Shown one piece after another: positions 8,295-17,015 of a stretch of 64,000 nt of DNA (positions within the stretch are counted from its first letter, which is position 1; each line of letters starts with the position of its first letter). The DNA is from Nannocystis exedens (lineage in GTDB: Bacteria > Myxococcota_A > Polyangia > Polyangiales > Polyangiaceae): assembly GCA_945861885.1 (NCBI GenBank), contig CAMAVR010000002.1, positions 62,001 through 126,000 of the forward strand, written 5' to 3'. The notes below the pieces were generated by a model, which saw only the letters and a program-made list of their open reading frames with translations, was not told the DNA's origin and did no database searches. The translations under genes and the position numbers were made by a program.

Positions 8295-9062
8295 TTATAA
8301 AGGAATGCGGTAGCCGACCGTGATGCCAAATTCGATCGCATCGATGCCGCCGTGAAGCGTGGCGCAATCCAAGATTGCCGAGCATCGCGGCGTTTTTGGT
8401 AAGATCCAGCGGTCGTAGCGAGAAACGACACCGAGGACCCATCGATCGGTAATTGTCCAGTCGAAGCCGAGCCCCCCGCTCAATGCGACTCCCTCGCTTC
8501 GGATCGTGGTTGTTTTTGAGCCTAAAACCGTCGGTACGTCGGCCGCGCTATTGGTCGAGAATCGGTCGGCAAGAATGATCGCGCCCGCGCCGGCTCCGAC
8601 CCACGCCTCAAACCATTTGAGCACGAGCGGGTAGTAGCGGACTTCTCCGACCATCGATAAGTAGCTGCGCGAGTGGGTTCGACTGAGTCCTGTCGCCCCG
8701 CCGAAATGCCCGTCGGTTGTCGGATGGGGTGCAACAAGCGCTCCGGCCCCGATGCCCCATCGGGGGCCAATACGATAGAGAAGACGCAATCCGGCCTGAA
8801 TTGTCGCGTCGCCTTTTCCGATCGTGCCGAATGGTGTTGAGCCGCCCCGCTGCGCCGACGAAATCGGCGCTGTCGGCAGCACAATTACGCCTGTTTCGAT
8901 CACAGCGACCGTGTGCGGGCGTTGCGTGAGAGGGGGAGGCGTCCACGCGGAATCGCTCGTGGTGTCCGCTCGAACGGAGGATGAACCGAGCAAAAAAAGC
9001 GATAAAAAAAGCGCAAACGAGGGTGCAAGCGGCTTTCGACGTGGCAGATTTCGAGAAATCAT
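8295..9062 (-). CDS. Exported outer-membrane beta-barrel protein
   Basis: A 255-residue protein with a clear signal peptide (basic start, hydrophobic FALFLSLFLLGSSS, cleavage after VRA at about 33). The mature part is Gly- and aromatic-rich with alternating strands: WGIGAGALVAPHP, VGEVRYYPLVLKWFEAWVGAGAG and GGLGFDWTITDRWVLGVVSRY. It closes with EFGITVGYRIPL, and a C-terminal hydrophobic/aromatic strand of this kind is used for BAM recognition. This is the small OmpW/OprF-like barrel plan often seen in Myxococcota. Substrate or role cannot be read from sequence. It diverges from scpA across 73 bases. Confidence 0.72.
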   Translation of the reverse strand: MISRNLPRRKPLAPSFALFLSLFLLGSSSVRADTTSDSAWTPPPLTQRPHTVAVIETGVIVLPTAPISSAQRGGSTPFGTIGKGDATIQAGLRLLYRIGPRWGIGAGALVAPHPTTDGHFGGATGLSRTHSRSYLSMVGEVRYYPLVLKWFEAWVGAGAGAIILADRFSTNSAADVPTVLGSKTTTIRSEGVALSGGLGFDWTITDRWVLGVVSRYDRWILPKTPRCSAILDCATLHGGIDAIEFGITVGYRIPL

Positions 9063-9135
9063 CGCTGTGCCAACCCCTCCTCCTTGGATCTTAGGTACCG
9101 CTCTATCGGGCTCGGTTGCGAAAAAAGCGTTATAG

Positions 9136-9957
9136 TTGGCGTCGAATCGCGTGCAGAACGAACCCCTCAGCAGTTCAACATATTCAGTTAGCCTTCCGGC
9201 GTTCGAGGGGCCTCTCGATCTGCTTTTGCATCTCTGTCAAAAGCATGAACTCGATATTCTCGACATTCCGGTTGCGTTTGTCACCGAAAAATACCTCGAA
9301 TACCTCGGGTTGATGAAGCTTCTCGATCTTGATGTGGCGAGCGACTACCTCGTCATGGCGGCTACGCTCGCCCACATCAAATCAAAGATGCTCCTCCCAT
9401 CATTGCCGGTCGGGCAAGATGACGGCGATTTGGAGGATGGGGAGGACCCGCGTCAAGCGCTTATTCGGCGTCTTTTAGAGTACCAAAAGTACAAGCTCGC
9501 GGGGCAGCAGCTCGATGCTCGCGGCGTTGCCGGACGTGATGTGTTCTTACGTGGCGCGCCTACGGAACGCGCGGTGAGTGTGGGCCTGCCGCCGCTCGCG
9601 GAGACGTCGCTGTTCGTCTTGATGGACGCGTTTCAACAAATATTGTCGCGCGCGCAAGAGGGGTTCACGCACGATGTCGTGCCGGATCGAATCAGCCTTG
9701 CAGACCGCATGCATGAGCTTGTCGACATTCTCACGGAGCGGGGGCGCGCGTCGCTTGTTGAGCTGTTCGACGGCATTTTCACGCGCATTGAGATGGTGAC
9801 AACATTTCTCGCGCTGCTCGAAATGACGCGGCTACGAATGGTGCGCCTCTTTCAATCCGAGCCGCTAGCGCCGCTCTATATTGAGTTTGTAGCCGAGCTC
9901 AATCCGGTGCCTCGAGAGAATTTACGGACGATCGAATCGACAACGGGGGGCGCGTGA
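9136..9957 (+). CDS. scpA: Segregation and condensation protein A
   Basis: A 273-residue kleisin that bridges the heads of the SMC dimer in bacterial condensin. [24 protein letters not shown] near the N-terminus is the ScpA signature, and the C-terminal winged-helix region (about 200-265) binds the SMC head. The proposed start is TTG at 9136; a GTG at 9151 is an alternative that would remove five residues. scpB follows with a 4-base overlap, the standard coupled arrangement. smc is not in the window. Confidence 0.94.
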   Translation: MASNRVQNEPLSSSTYSVSLPAFEGPLDLLLHLCQKHELDILDIPVAFVTEKYLEYLGLMKLLDLDVASDYLVMAATLAHIKSKMLLPSLPVGQDDGDLEDGEDPRQALIRRLLEYQKYKLAGQQLDARGVAGRDVFLRGAPTERAVSVGLPPLAETSLFVLMDAFQQILSRAQEGFTHDVVPDRISLADRMHELVDILTERGRASLVELFDGIFTRIEMVTTFLALLEMTRLRMVRLFQSEPLAPLYIEFVAELNPVPRENLRTIESTTGGA

Positions 9958-10637
9958 ACGAGAGCGAAGCCAATGAATTGCCGTCGCAGTCGCACACCAA
10001 AGGGCTACTCGAAGCGCTAGTATTTGCGAGCGATAAGCCGCTGCGATCGGTTGACATGGCCAAAGCTGCGGGCGTCGAGCTCGAGCTCGTAAAGCAGCTC
10101 CTTGATGAGCTAAAAAGCGAATACGCCTCACGAGGCATTCAACTCGATGAAGTGGCCGGCGGATGGGTCTATCGCACCCGCCTTGAATACGCTCCATTCG
10201 TGCGAGATTTAACAAGCGAGCGCCCCGTGAGACTTACGCGCGCGCAGGTTGAAACGCTCGCGATCGTTGCCTATCGCCAACCGATCACCCGCCCCGAAAT
10301 TGACGACATTCGAGGTGTCGATTCCGGTCCGGTGTTGAAGCTCCTTCTCGAGCGAGATCTGCTCAGAATGCTCGGCAAAAAAGACGAGCCGGGGCGGCCG
10401 ATCTTATACGGGACCGCCGCCGGCTTTCTTGAACTGTTTGGGCTTCGTTCGCTCAAAGAGCTCCCAACGCTCCGAGAGTTCTCTGAGTTGACAGACGATT
10501 CTCGCCGTTTCGTCGATCGCGAGCTTGGCGAAATGGCCGCCGAAACACAAGACAACGCGCTCCCCGCCGAAACAGCCGAGGCCGGAGAAACAGAAGTCGC
10601 CCGCATCGGCGAAGTCGTCGAAGCCGTCGATCTTTAG
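9954..10637 (+). CDS. scpB: Segregation and condensation protein B
   Basis: A 227-residue protein with two winged-helix domains that dimerises and binds the central part of ScpA. Diagnostic segments are [13 protein letters not shown] (about 18-30), [21 protein letters not shown] and [14 protein letters not shown] motif near 108-118. A C-terminal 45-residue Glu/Ala-rich tail is variable in the family. It overlaps scpA by GTGA. Its stop lies 3 bases from the stop of convergent recA. Confidence 0.94.
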   Translation: MNESEANELPSQSHTKGLLEALVFASDKPLRSVDMAKAAGVELELVKQLLDELKSEYASRGIQLDEVAGGWVYRTRLEYAPFVRDLTSERPVRLTRAQVETLAIVAYRQPITRPEIDDIRGVDSGPVLKLLLERDLLRMLGKKDEPGRPILYGTAAGFLELFGLRSLKELPTLREFSELTDDSRRFVDRELGEMAAETQDNALPAETAEAGETEVARIGEVVEAVDL

Positions 10638-10640
10638 CAG

Positions 10641-11672
10641 CTAAGACGCATCGCTATCGCTGCGCCTTCCAGGCTTTTGTGGCCCCGCCGCGACGATCGC
10701 CTGACGAAGCGCCGACTGCAGCTCAACGTTCGCGATCACGGTGTCGCGCGAGCGCTCTCGCCCGTTGCCGAGCGCTGTCCCTGCGAATGAGAGATGGCTT
10801 CCGCTTTTTTCGATCAGACCGCGCGAGATGCCCAAATCGATCAGCTCCGAAGCGATATCGACGCCGTGACCAAATCGAATTTCAAACTCGGCCTCTGCGA
10901 ACGGCGGAGCGCATTTGTTTTTTGCGATTTTGACGCGTGTCCGCCCGCCGACGAGTTCATCGCCAACTTTTACCTGACCGATGCGACGCACATCGAGCCG
11001 CATCGATGCGTAAAATTTGAGCGCGTTCCCCCCTGTGGTTGTTTCGGGTGATCCGAACGTAACCCCTATTTTTTGCCGTAGCTGGTTGATAAAAAGGAGC
11101 GTCGTTTCGGTTCGATGCGACACGCCTGTCAGTTTTCTCAAGGCCTGGCTCATCAGGCGAGCTTGCAGCCCCATATGCTGATCGCCCATCTCACCTTCAA
11201 GCTCAGCTTTTGGCGTGAGCGCCGCTACCGAATCGATGACGATGAGATCGACAGCTCCCGATCGGACGAGCATGTCAGCGATTTCAAGCGCCTGTTCGCC
11301 GGTGTCGGGCTGCGATACGAGAAGAGTATCGGTATCGACACGCAAGTTTCGCGCATAAGTGACATCGAGGGCGTGCTCGGCATCAATGAAGGCGCAGACG
11401 CCTCCCGCTGCCTGCGCCTCAGAAATCGCGTGAAGAGCCAATGTCGTCTTCCCGCTCGACTCGGGGCCATACACTTCGATCACGCGCCCGCGCGGGTAGC
11501 CATTAATCCCTGTCGCCAAATCGATAGCGAGCGACCCTGTTCGAATTACAGGCACCGCTTCGCGCGTCGATGCGTCTCCAAGCTGCATAATGGCCCCTTT
11601 TCCGAACTGTTTTTCGACGCTTTGCAGCACGGACCGGAGCGTTTTAATTTTTTCTGCGATTTCAGCGATCAT
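10641..11672 (-). CDS. recA: Recombinase RecA
   Basis: A 343-residue DNA recombinase/ATPase when started at ATG 11672. That start is chosen because GGAGAG (minus strand, 11682-11677) sits 4 bases upstream and gives the normal N-terminus and length; a longer GTG start at 11729 would add 19 unusual residues. Walker A is GPESSGKT (69-76), the catalytic glutamate is E99 in FIDAEHALD, and the L2 loop GSPETTTGG is intact. The C-terminal tail is short and ends in [12 protein letters not shown] rather than a long acidic tail. No obvious LexA box is visible upstream; comM lies 63 bases upstream on the same strand. Confidence 0.97.
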   Translation of the reverse strand: MIAEIAEKIKTLRSVLQSVEKQFGKGAIMQLGDASTREAVPVIRTGSLAIDLATGINGYPRGRVIEVYGPESSGKTTLALHAISEAQAAGGVCAFIDAEHALDVTYARNLRVDTDTLLVSQPDTGEQALEIADMLVRSGAVDLIVIDSVAALTPKAELEGEMGDQHMGLQARLMSQALRKLTGVSHRTETTLLFINQLRQKIGVTFGSPETTTGGNALKFYASMRLDVRRIGQVKVGDELVGGRTRVKIAKNKCAPPFAEAEFEIRFGHGVDIASELIDLGISRGLIEKSGSHLSFAGTALGNGRERSRDTVIANVELQSALRQAIVAAGPQKPGRRSDSDAS

Positions 11673-11735
11673 GTGACTCTCCATCATTTGCCCCGAAAAT
11701 TGACCGACGTGCGCCGGGGCAACGCGCACGTAAGT

Positions 11736-13274
11736 TCATGTGGCGGCTGATCGAAGCCCCCGTTCGAAAACGCGTAGACCGACCGATTCGGCGATATGTT
11801 CGGGCGACACATCGACCTCACCGGCCATGTCGGCGATGGTTCGCGCGACACGCAGCACTCGTGTGTAAGCGCGCGCCGATAGCGCGTGCATTGTGAGCGC
11901 CGACGCTAGAAGCTCGGCTGAGCGCGCCGATAGCGGCGCCGCAGTTTCAAGTTCGCGCAGCGTAAGCCCCGAATTGACGTGCGAGGCGAAGCCGAGTCGC
12001 GAGGCGCGAGACGATTGCACTTCGCGCGCAGATGCAACCCGAGCGCCTACGGTTTCTGTCGATTCATCCCTCGATGTCTGCTGCAGCTCCGTCACTTTGA
12101 CCGGCGGAAGAACGACATGAATGTCGATCCGATCGAGAAGCGGGCCGCTGAGTCGCGAACGGTATGTCCGCACGCGTTCGGCTGAGCAGGCGCAACGCCG
12201 CGTTCCGTCGCCGAGAAAGCCGCATGGGCATGGATTCATTGCGCAGACAAGCATCGGCTGCGCGGGGAAGGTTGCTTTTGCGCGTGCCCGCGAGATCGTG
12301 ACGACACCATCTTCGAGAGGGAGACGAAGTCCTTCGAGTGTTGACCTTCTGAACTCCGGTAGCTCGTCGAGAAATAGGACGCCGTGATGCGCGAGTGTCA
12401 CTTCGCCGAGACGCGGCCCTTCGCCGCCGCCAATTAGCCCTACATCGCTCACCGAATGATGAGGCGAACGAAATGGCCTGCTCGGGCGGAACGACGCGTT
12501 CGATGTGAGGAGACCGGCGACGCTATGAATCGCGGTGACTTCGAGCGCTTCTGCGTTTGAAAGCGGCGGCAAAAGCCCAGGCAGGCGTCGCGCTAGCATC
12601 GTTTTGCCCGACCCGGGTGGGCCGATCATCAGCAAGTTGTGCCCCCCCGACGCTGCAATCTCGAGCGCCCTGCGCGCCCCGAATTGCCCGTGCACTTCAT
12701 CGAGATTGTCGACCTTGGATGACGCGGCGACCCTTCGAGCGCCGGTGGGCCGCGGAAGCTCGATGTCACCGCGCAGCGATTGGATCATCTCTGCGAGCGA
12801 CTCGACTGTGCGAACGTCGATACCGCTGATGAATCCCGCTTCGCCTTCGTTGCCATGCGGAACGATCGCCCTTCGATCGCCGCGCTTTTTCGCGTTCATG
12901 AGATGGGCCAAGACACCCCGCAACGGGTGAACAGCGCCGCTCAATGACAGCTCGCCGAGAAAGAGAACGCCGTCGATCGATTCGACTGGAACGACCCCGA
13001 CTGATGCGAGAATCGCCACAGCGATAGCGAGATCGAAGCTACTCTCGTTTTTTCGCACGTCGGCTGGTGCGAGGTTGACGATGACGCGATACTCGCTCAG
13101 GTCGAGGCCGATTTGGCCAAGCGCGCTTTTGACGCGCACGCGGCTCCCGCGAACCGATGTTTCTGCGAGGCCGACAATCTCAAAAGAGGGGACGTGGCGA
13201 GCCGCATCGACTTCGACGCGAACAGGTTCGGCGTCGAGACCTAGGAGAGTTGCGCTGAGTGCGATGACATGCAT
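11736..13274 (-). CDS. comM: ComM/YifB-type Mg-chelatase-like AAA+ ATPase
   Basis: A 512-residue AAA+ protein. ComM is a hexameric helicase that drives branch migration when transforming DNA is integrated by RecA. The N-terminal Lon-like fold domain (HVPSFEIVGLAETSVRGSRV), Walker A GPPGSGKT (218-225), Walker B GVLFLDELPEF, the zinc-finger-like MNPCPCGFLGD insert and the C-terminal Mg_chelatase_C domain are all present. Full length is normal (about 505-515). It lies directly upstream of recA on the same strand, which fits a joint role in recombination. Other competence genes are not in view. Confidence 0.92.
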   Translation of the reverse strand: MHVIALSATLLGLDAEPVRVEVDAARHVPSFEIVGLAETSVRGSRVRVKSALGQIGLDLSEYRVIVNLAPADVRKNESSFDLAIAVAILASVGVVPVESIDGVLFLGELSLSGAVHPLRGVLAHLMNAKKRGDRRAIVPHGNEGEAGFISGIDVRTVESLAEMIQSLRGDIELPRPTGARRVAASSKVDNLDEVHGQFGARRALEIAASGGHNLLMIGPPGSGKTMLARRLPGLLPPLSNAEALEVTAIHSVAGLLTSNASFRPSRPFRSPHHSVSDVGLIGGGEGPRLGEVTLAHHGVLFLDELPEFRRSTLEGLRLPLEDGVVTISRARAKATFPAQPMLVCAMNPCPCGFLGDGTRRCACSAERVRTYRSRLSGPLLDRIDIHVVLPPVKVTELQQTSRDESTETVGARVASAREVQSSRASRLGFASHVNSGLTLRELETAAPLSARSAELLASALTMHALSARAYTRVLRVARTIADMAGEVDVSPEHIAESVGLRVFERGLRSAAT

Positions 13275-13342
13275 GCCGGCGCGTAATGCGAACGCCGTGC
13301 CGCGATGAAGTGCCTTTATTTAGGCTAAATCGCAATTTCGAG

Positions 13343-13380
13343 ACCTGTCCTGGACGTCCAAGGGGGTGTCCTGGACAGGT
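13343..13380 (+). repeat. 38-nt hairpin repeat, copy 1 (intergenic)
   Basis: Two 13-base arms, ACCTGTCCTGGAC and GTCCTGGACAGGT, are complementary at 12 of 13 positions around the 12-base loop GTCCAAGGGGGT. A second copy in the opposite orientation occurs at 63810-63847 with an identical loop. It lies between the start of comM and the stop of the SDR gene, both on the minus strand. Confidence 0.85.
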
Positions 13381-13397
13381 GCGATTCGTGACTGCTT

Positions 13398-14246
13398 TTA
13401 TGTGCGAACGATCGACTCCCAGTTGTCGGCGATTTCTTGCGCCGTCCAAAGGCCGCCGTCCCCATCTTTAAACCGCCCGGCCGACTCGACGACTTTGAAC
13501 GCGTACATGCGCGCGCCCGCAACCGCTAGAACATGCCCGGTTCGTTGACCACACAGCGGGCTTGCCAAAAATAGCGCGGCCGGTGCGACGTGTTCGGCCG
13601 TCAACGTTTCAACCCCTTGAAACATCGGCAAGTCCTCTGTCAGTCGTGTTTTGGCGATCGGCGCGATCGCGTTCACGGTGATTTTGTGCTTTTGAAGCTC
13701 GATCGACATGGTGCGCGTAAGCCCGTAAATCGCTGCTTTGGCGGCCGAATAGTTTGATTGCCCGAAATTTCCCAACATCCCGCTGACGCTTGTTGTGTTG
13801 ACGATTCGTCCGCCGCCCTCTTGCGTCATCACAGCTTTTGCGAACGCTTGAGAACAGAAAAACGTGCCGCTTGCGTGCACTCGAAGCACAGCCTCCCACG
13901 CGGCCTCTTCCATTTTTAGAAATGTTTTGTCGCGGAGAATGCCGGCATTGTTGACGAGAATATCGACATACCCGAACGTTCCGATCGCATTTTTTATCAG
14001 GGCCGCTGCCCCGTCGGCCGTCGAAATATCGCTCCCATCGGCGATGGCCACGCCGCCCGCCTCACGAATTTCGGCGACGACGGCGTTCGCGAAAGCGAGG
14101 TCGCTCGCCCCCGTCCCATCGCGGGCGCCCCCCATGTCGTTCACGACGACTCGTGCCCCTTCGCGGGCAAAAAGAAGCGCATAGGTACGCCCTAGACCGC
14201 CGCCCGCCCCGGTAATAACCGCTACTTTTCCTTCAAGAAGGCTCAT
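13398..14246 (-). CDS. SDR dehydrogenase of the MFE-2 hydroxyacyl-CoA dehydrogenase type
   Basis: A 282-residue short-chain dehydrogenase. The cofactor motif is TGAGGGLG (12-19), the NNAG motif is intact (99-102), and the catalytic triad is S153, Y166, K170 (SNYSAAKAAIYG). The run GKVAVITGAGGGLGRTYALL and VVVNDMGG with a 10-residue insert (ARDGTGASD) are typical of the dehydrogenase unit of peroxisomal multifunctional enzyme type 2, which oxidises 3-hydroxyacyl-CoA. An SCP2 gene diverges from it, and a MaoC hydratase (31324-32172) supplies the remaining MFE-2 module elsewhere in the window. A general 3-oxoacyl reductase is the alternative. Confidence 0.86.
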   Translation of the reverse strand: MSLLEGKVAVITGAGGGLGRTYALLFAREGARVVVNDMGGARDGTGASDLAFANAVVAEIREAGGVAIADGSDISTADGAAALIKNAIGTFGYVDILVNNAGILRDKTFLKMEEAAWEAVLRVHASGTFFCSQAFAKAVMTQEGGGRIVNTTSVSGMLGNFGQSNYSAAKAAIYGLTRTMSIELQKHKITVNAIAPIAKTRLTEDLPMFQGVETLTAEHVAPAALFLASPLCGQRTGHVLAVAGARMYAFKVVESAGRFKDGDGGLWTAQEIADNWESIVRT

Positions 14247-14424
14247 TTGGCCTCTTCTTTAGCACCGGATGCCGGTCGCCATAGCGTCATTCTGGCGTCG
14301 GTACAGCTTGCCTTGAAAGAACCTCGATGTTAACGCTTCGGAGCTCCTGTGCGCGGGACGCCAAAAGAGCCGTTTCCGGCGTCGCTTGGTGGGGGGTCTC
14401 TGACGTAAAAAACGAGGTCGATAA

Positions 14425-14754
14425 ATGGTCGAAATTAAGAAGCTCTTTAATGACGAACTCCCGGCGGCAATGCTCAAGCATCCGGACGATGCGAAAGCGA
14501 TCGGGGCGAAGTATCAGATCAACATTCCGGGTGAAGGCGAGTGGTTCATCGACGTATCGCCAACCGGTCCATCATGCAAAGCAGGTACGTCGGGTGCGCC
14601 CGACTGCACCATCCAAATTGCAGGCGATGATTTTCAGAAGCTCGTTGAAAATCCACAAGCAAACGGGATGCAGCTGTTTTTTGCCGGCAAGCTAAAAGTC
14701 ACCGGCAATCAAATGTTGGCGATGAAACTGCAGAAGCTTTTCGCTCTCCGCTAA
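14425..14754 (+). CDS. SCP2 sterol-carrier domain protein
   Basis: A 109-residue single-domain SCP2 protein, a soluble lipid- or acyl-CoA-binding fold. It shows YQINIPGEGEWFIDVS, APDCTIQIAGDDFQKLVENP and the closing MQLFFAGKLKVTGNQMLAMK, the family's most conserved segment (G-K-L-x-v-x-G). The ATG is preceded by GAGG. It is divergent from the SDR gene over 178 bases in which no other feature was found, and is followed 39 bases later by the CaiB racemase gene, so the three probably serve one lipid pathway. Confidence 0.92.
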   Translation: MVEIKKLFNDELPAAMLKHPDDAKAIGAKYQINIPGEGEWFIDVSPTGPSCKAGTSGAPDCTIQIAGDDFQKLVENPQANGMQLFFAGKLKVTGNQMLAMKLQKLFALR

Positions 14755-14793
14755 AGCAAGCAGCAATCGGTTCCGGGTCAATCAGGTAATCGA

Positions 14794-15981
14794 ATGAGTC
14801 CGCTCTCAGGCATTCGTGTTCTTGATTTGACCCGGCTGATTCCCGGGCCCTACGCGACGATGGTTCTTGCCGACTTGGGAGCGCAAGTCGATAAAGTTGA
14901 GGAGCCGGGTGCTGGCGACTATTTGAGGCATATGCCGCCCCTTGCCGACGAGGGGATGTCGGCGATGTTTGTGTCGCTCAATCGCAACAAGCGCAGCGCT
15001 TGTATCGATTTGAAGCAGAAGCGGGGCGTTGAGCTCCTCCTCAAAATGGTGCCGCATTACGACGTGCTGATCGAGCAATTTCGTCCCGGTGTTTTGCAGC
15101 GTCTTGGGCTCGCGCACGAAGTATTGCGGGCCGCCAATCCGCGCCTCGTGGTGTGCGCGCTGACAGGTTACGGGCAGGATGGTCCGCTATCGAAGCGGGC
15201 GGGGCACGATATCAACTATTTAGCTCGCGCCGGTGTGCTGGGCACACAAGGTCCGTCGGGTCGTCCGCCGCAAACGCCAGGGTTTCAGCTTGCCGACGTT
15301 GGCGGTGGTTTATGGAGCGCACTGGGGGTTGTTACGGCGTTATTTGAACGCGAGCGCACCGGCGTCGGCTCGGTCGTCGATGTCTCGATGACCGAAGTTG
15401 CGATGGGGTTTGCGAGCGCGGCGTTTGGTGGCGTGTTGGCAGGTGCTAGTCACGTTCGTGGCGAAGAGCCTCTCACGGGTGGGCTTGCTGTCTATGGAAC
15501 GTACGAGACTCGCGACAGCCAATATGTCGCGTTCGGCGCTCTCGAGCCAAAGTTTTGGAAGAGTTTCTGCGATGGGGCGGGGCTTGAACCAGACATGTCC
15601 GCGCTTCTGCCGGGCCCGCACCAAGATGCGATTCGCAATCAGTTGCGTGATCTGTTCCGCTCGCGAACGCGCGATGAATGGGCCGCATTCGGAGCGGCGC
15701 ACGATTGCTGTCTCGAGCCGGTGTTATCGCCAAATGAAGCGCTTCACGATCGGCAGCATATGGAGCGCGACGTATTTTTTTCAGTGGCCGGTGCTCGCGG
15801 AGCAACGTCACAAATGCGCACACCGCTCACGCCACGACGTGCGATCCATCAGGCGTCCCCACATCAAGGTGAGCAGACGGAGGCGATATTGTTCGACGCG
15901 GGGGTTTCGCGAGATGAGTACGAATCGCTGCTACGCGACCGGATCGTTTGTCCGGCAACAAACCGAGCCGAAATCCGATGA
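14794..15981 (+). CDS. CaiB/BaiF family, alpha-methylacyl-CoA racemase-like
   Basis: A 395-residue class III CoA-transferase fold protein. Both catalytic residues of the racemase branch can be placed: H138 in GHDINY and D168 in LADVGGG, 30 residues apart as in mycobacterial and human AMACR (from family knowledge). This favours a 2-methylacyl-CoA racemase over a formyl-CoA-type transferase. The N-terminal LSGIRVLDLTRLIPGPYAT and LNRNKRSACIDLK are family hallmarks. Racemisation at C2 prepares branched acyl chains for beta-oxidation, in line with its SDR and SCP2 neighbours. The stop overlaps the next start as ATGA. Confidence 0.9.
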   Translation: MSPLSGIRVLDLTRLIPGPYATMVLADLGAQVDKVEEPGAGDYLRHMPPLADEGMSAMFVSLNRNKRSACIDLKQKRGVELLLKMVPHYDVLIEQFRPGVLQRLGLAHEVLRAANPRLVVCALTGYGQDGPLSKRAGHDINYLARAGVLGTQGPSGRPPQTPGFQLADVGGGLWSALGVVTALFERERTGVGSVVDVSMTEVAMGFASAAFGGVLAGASHVRGEEPLTGGLAVYGTYETRDSQYVAFGALEPKFWKSFCDGAGLEPDMSALLPGPHQDAIRNQLRDLFRSRTRDEWAAFGAAHDCCLEPVLSPNEALHDRQHMERDVFFSVAGARGATSQMRTPLTPRRAIHQASPHQGEQTEAILFDAGVSRDEYESLLRDRIVCPATNRAEIR

Positions 15982-17015
15982 CCGATCGTCTTCCAGAAGC
16001 GCGTCATATTGCCCGATGGGATCTCGATAAAACGTACCTTCAAACCGAGTTTGATACGTTGCGTGATTTGTTAAAAACCGCGTTCGAACGCGCCGACGAA
16101 AAGCGAACAACGCCAGGCGCGTCGACACTCATTCGCGAAATGGTTCACGCGGGGAGTGCGGTTCACATTTTATCCGGCTCGCCCGAGCAGATGAGGCGTC
16201 GTCTCGAAGCAAAGCTACGGCTCGATGGCGTTTCATGGGACAGCTTCACGCTCAAACCAAACTTACGAAATTTATTCCGGTTTCGCTTTCGCGCGATACG
16301 CGATCAGCTTGGTTACAAGCTGCCGGCTCTTCTTCAAGCGAGAGCCGAAGAGAGTCGTCTCCACGGTGCGTCGCGTCTCGAAACGTTGTTTGGCGACGAT
16401 GCCGAAGCCGATGCGTTTGTTTATGCACTTTACGCAGACATTGTCGCGGGGCGCGTCGGCGAAGAGCTTCTCATACAGGTGTGCGAGCGCGGGCGCATGT
16501 ACACCGACGACATCGCGTCGGTACTGCGCTACGCGCGGATGATTGAGCCGGCCGACATCGTCGAGCGTGTGCTGATCCATCTCGATCGCCAAGTCCCCCC
16601 TGATAAATTTTATGCGTATGGTCCGCGGCTTGTCCCTTTTTACAATTATCTGCAAGCGGCTCTGGTTCTCTATGAAGATGGGCGTCTTCCCGCGCGGGCC
16701 GTTTTGCGTGTAGCTGTCGAGCTCGTCGTTCAGCATCACTTTGACGCCGATGCGTTGGCGCGAAGCTACTTGGAGCTAGTGCGGCGCGGACACATGCAGG
16801 GTTTTGGACTAGAAGGGCTGCGCGACGAGCTGCGCATTTGGGCATCGCAAGAGCGCGTCACGCAGTACGAAGAGCTCGAAGGGATGTTGACGCGTCTGAC
16901 GCCCACGGCGCTCGAACGAGCATCATTGAACCGACGTCAGGAGCTTGGCGAGCCGCCTGCGTACCAAGAGCTGGTACGCAGGCAAGAGCGAAGAAAAAAG
17001 GGATTTCAGCGTTAG
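15978..17015 (+). CDS. APP1-like HAD-type phosphatase domain protein (DUF2183-like)
   Basis: A 345-residue protein when started at ATG 15978, which overlaps the preceding TGA. The N-terminus holds an HAD nucleophile motif WDLDKTYL (D15, D17), then HILSGSPEQMR (motif II serine near 66), LKPNLRNLF, and QLGYKLPALLQA. This layout resembles the catalytic domain of yeast APP1 phosphatidate phosphatase and bacterial DUF2183 proteins. The C-terminal half is helical, Arg-rich and unassigned. The tie to the lipid genes upstream supports a lipid phosphatase role, but the substrate is inference. Its stop overlaps the convergent metalloprotease stop (TTAG). Confidence 0.68.
   Translation: MTDRLPEARHIARWDLDKTYLQTEFDTLRDLLKTAFERADEKRTTPGASTLIREMVHAGSAVHILSGSPEQMRRRLEAKLRLDGVSWDSFTLKPNLRNLFRFRFRAIRDQLGYKLPALLQARAEESRLHGASRLETLFGDDAEADAFVYALYADIVAGRVGEELLIQVCERGRMYTDDIASVLRYARMIEPADIVERVLIHLDRQVPPDKFYAYGPRLVPFYNYLQAALVLYEDGRLPARAVLRVAVELVVQHHFDADALARSYLELVRRGHMQGFGLEGLRDELRIWASQERVTQYEELEGMLTRLTPTALERASLNRRQELGEPPAYQELVRRQERRKKGFQR

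Noticed and set aside
11673..11729. Longer RecA start at GTG 11729
   Set aside because: Adds 19 unusual residues while GGAGAG sits correctly before ATG 11672.
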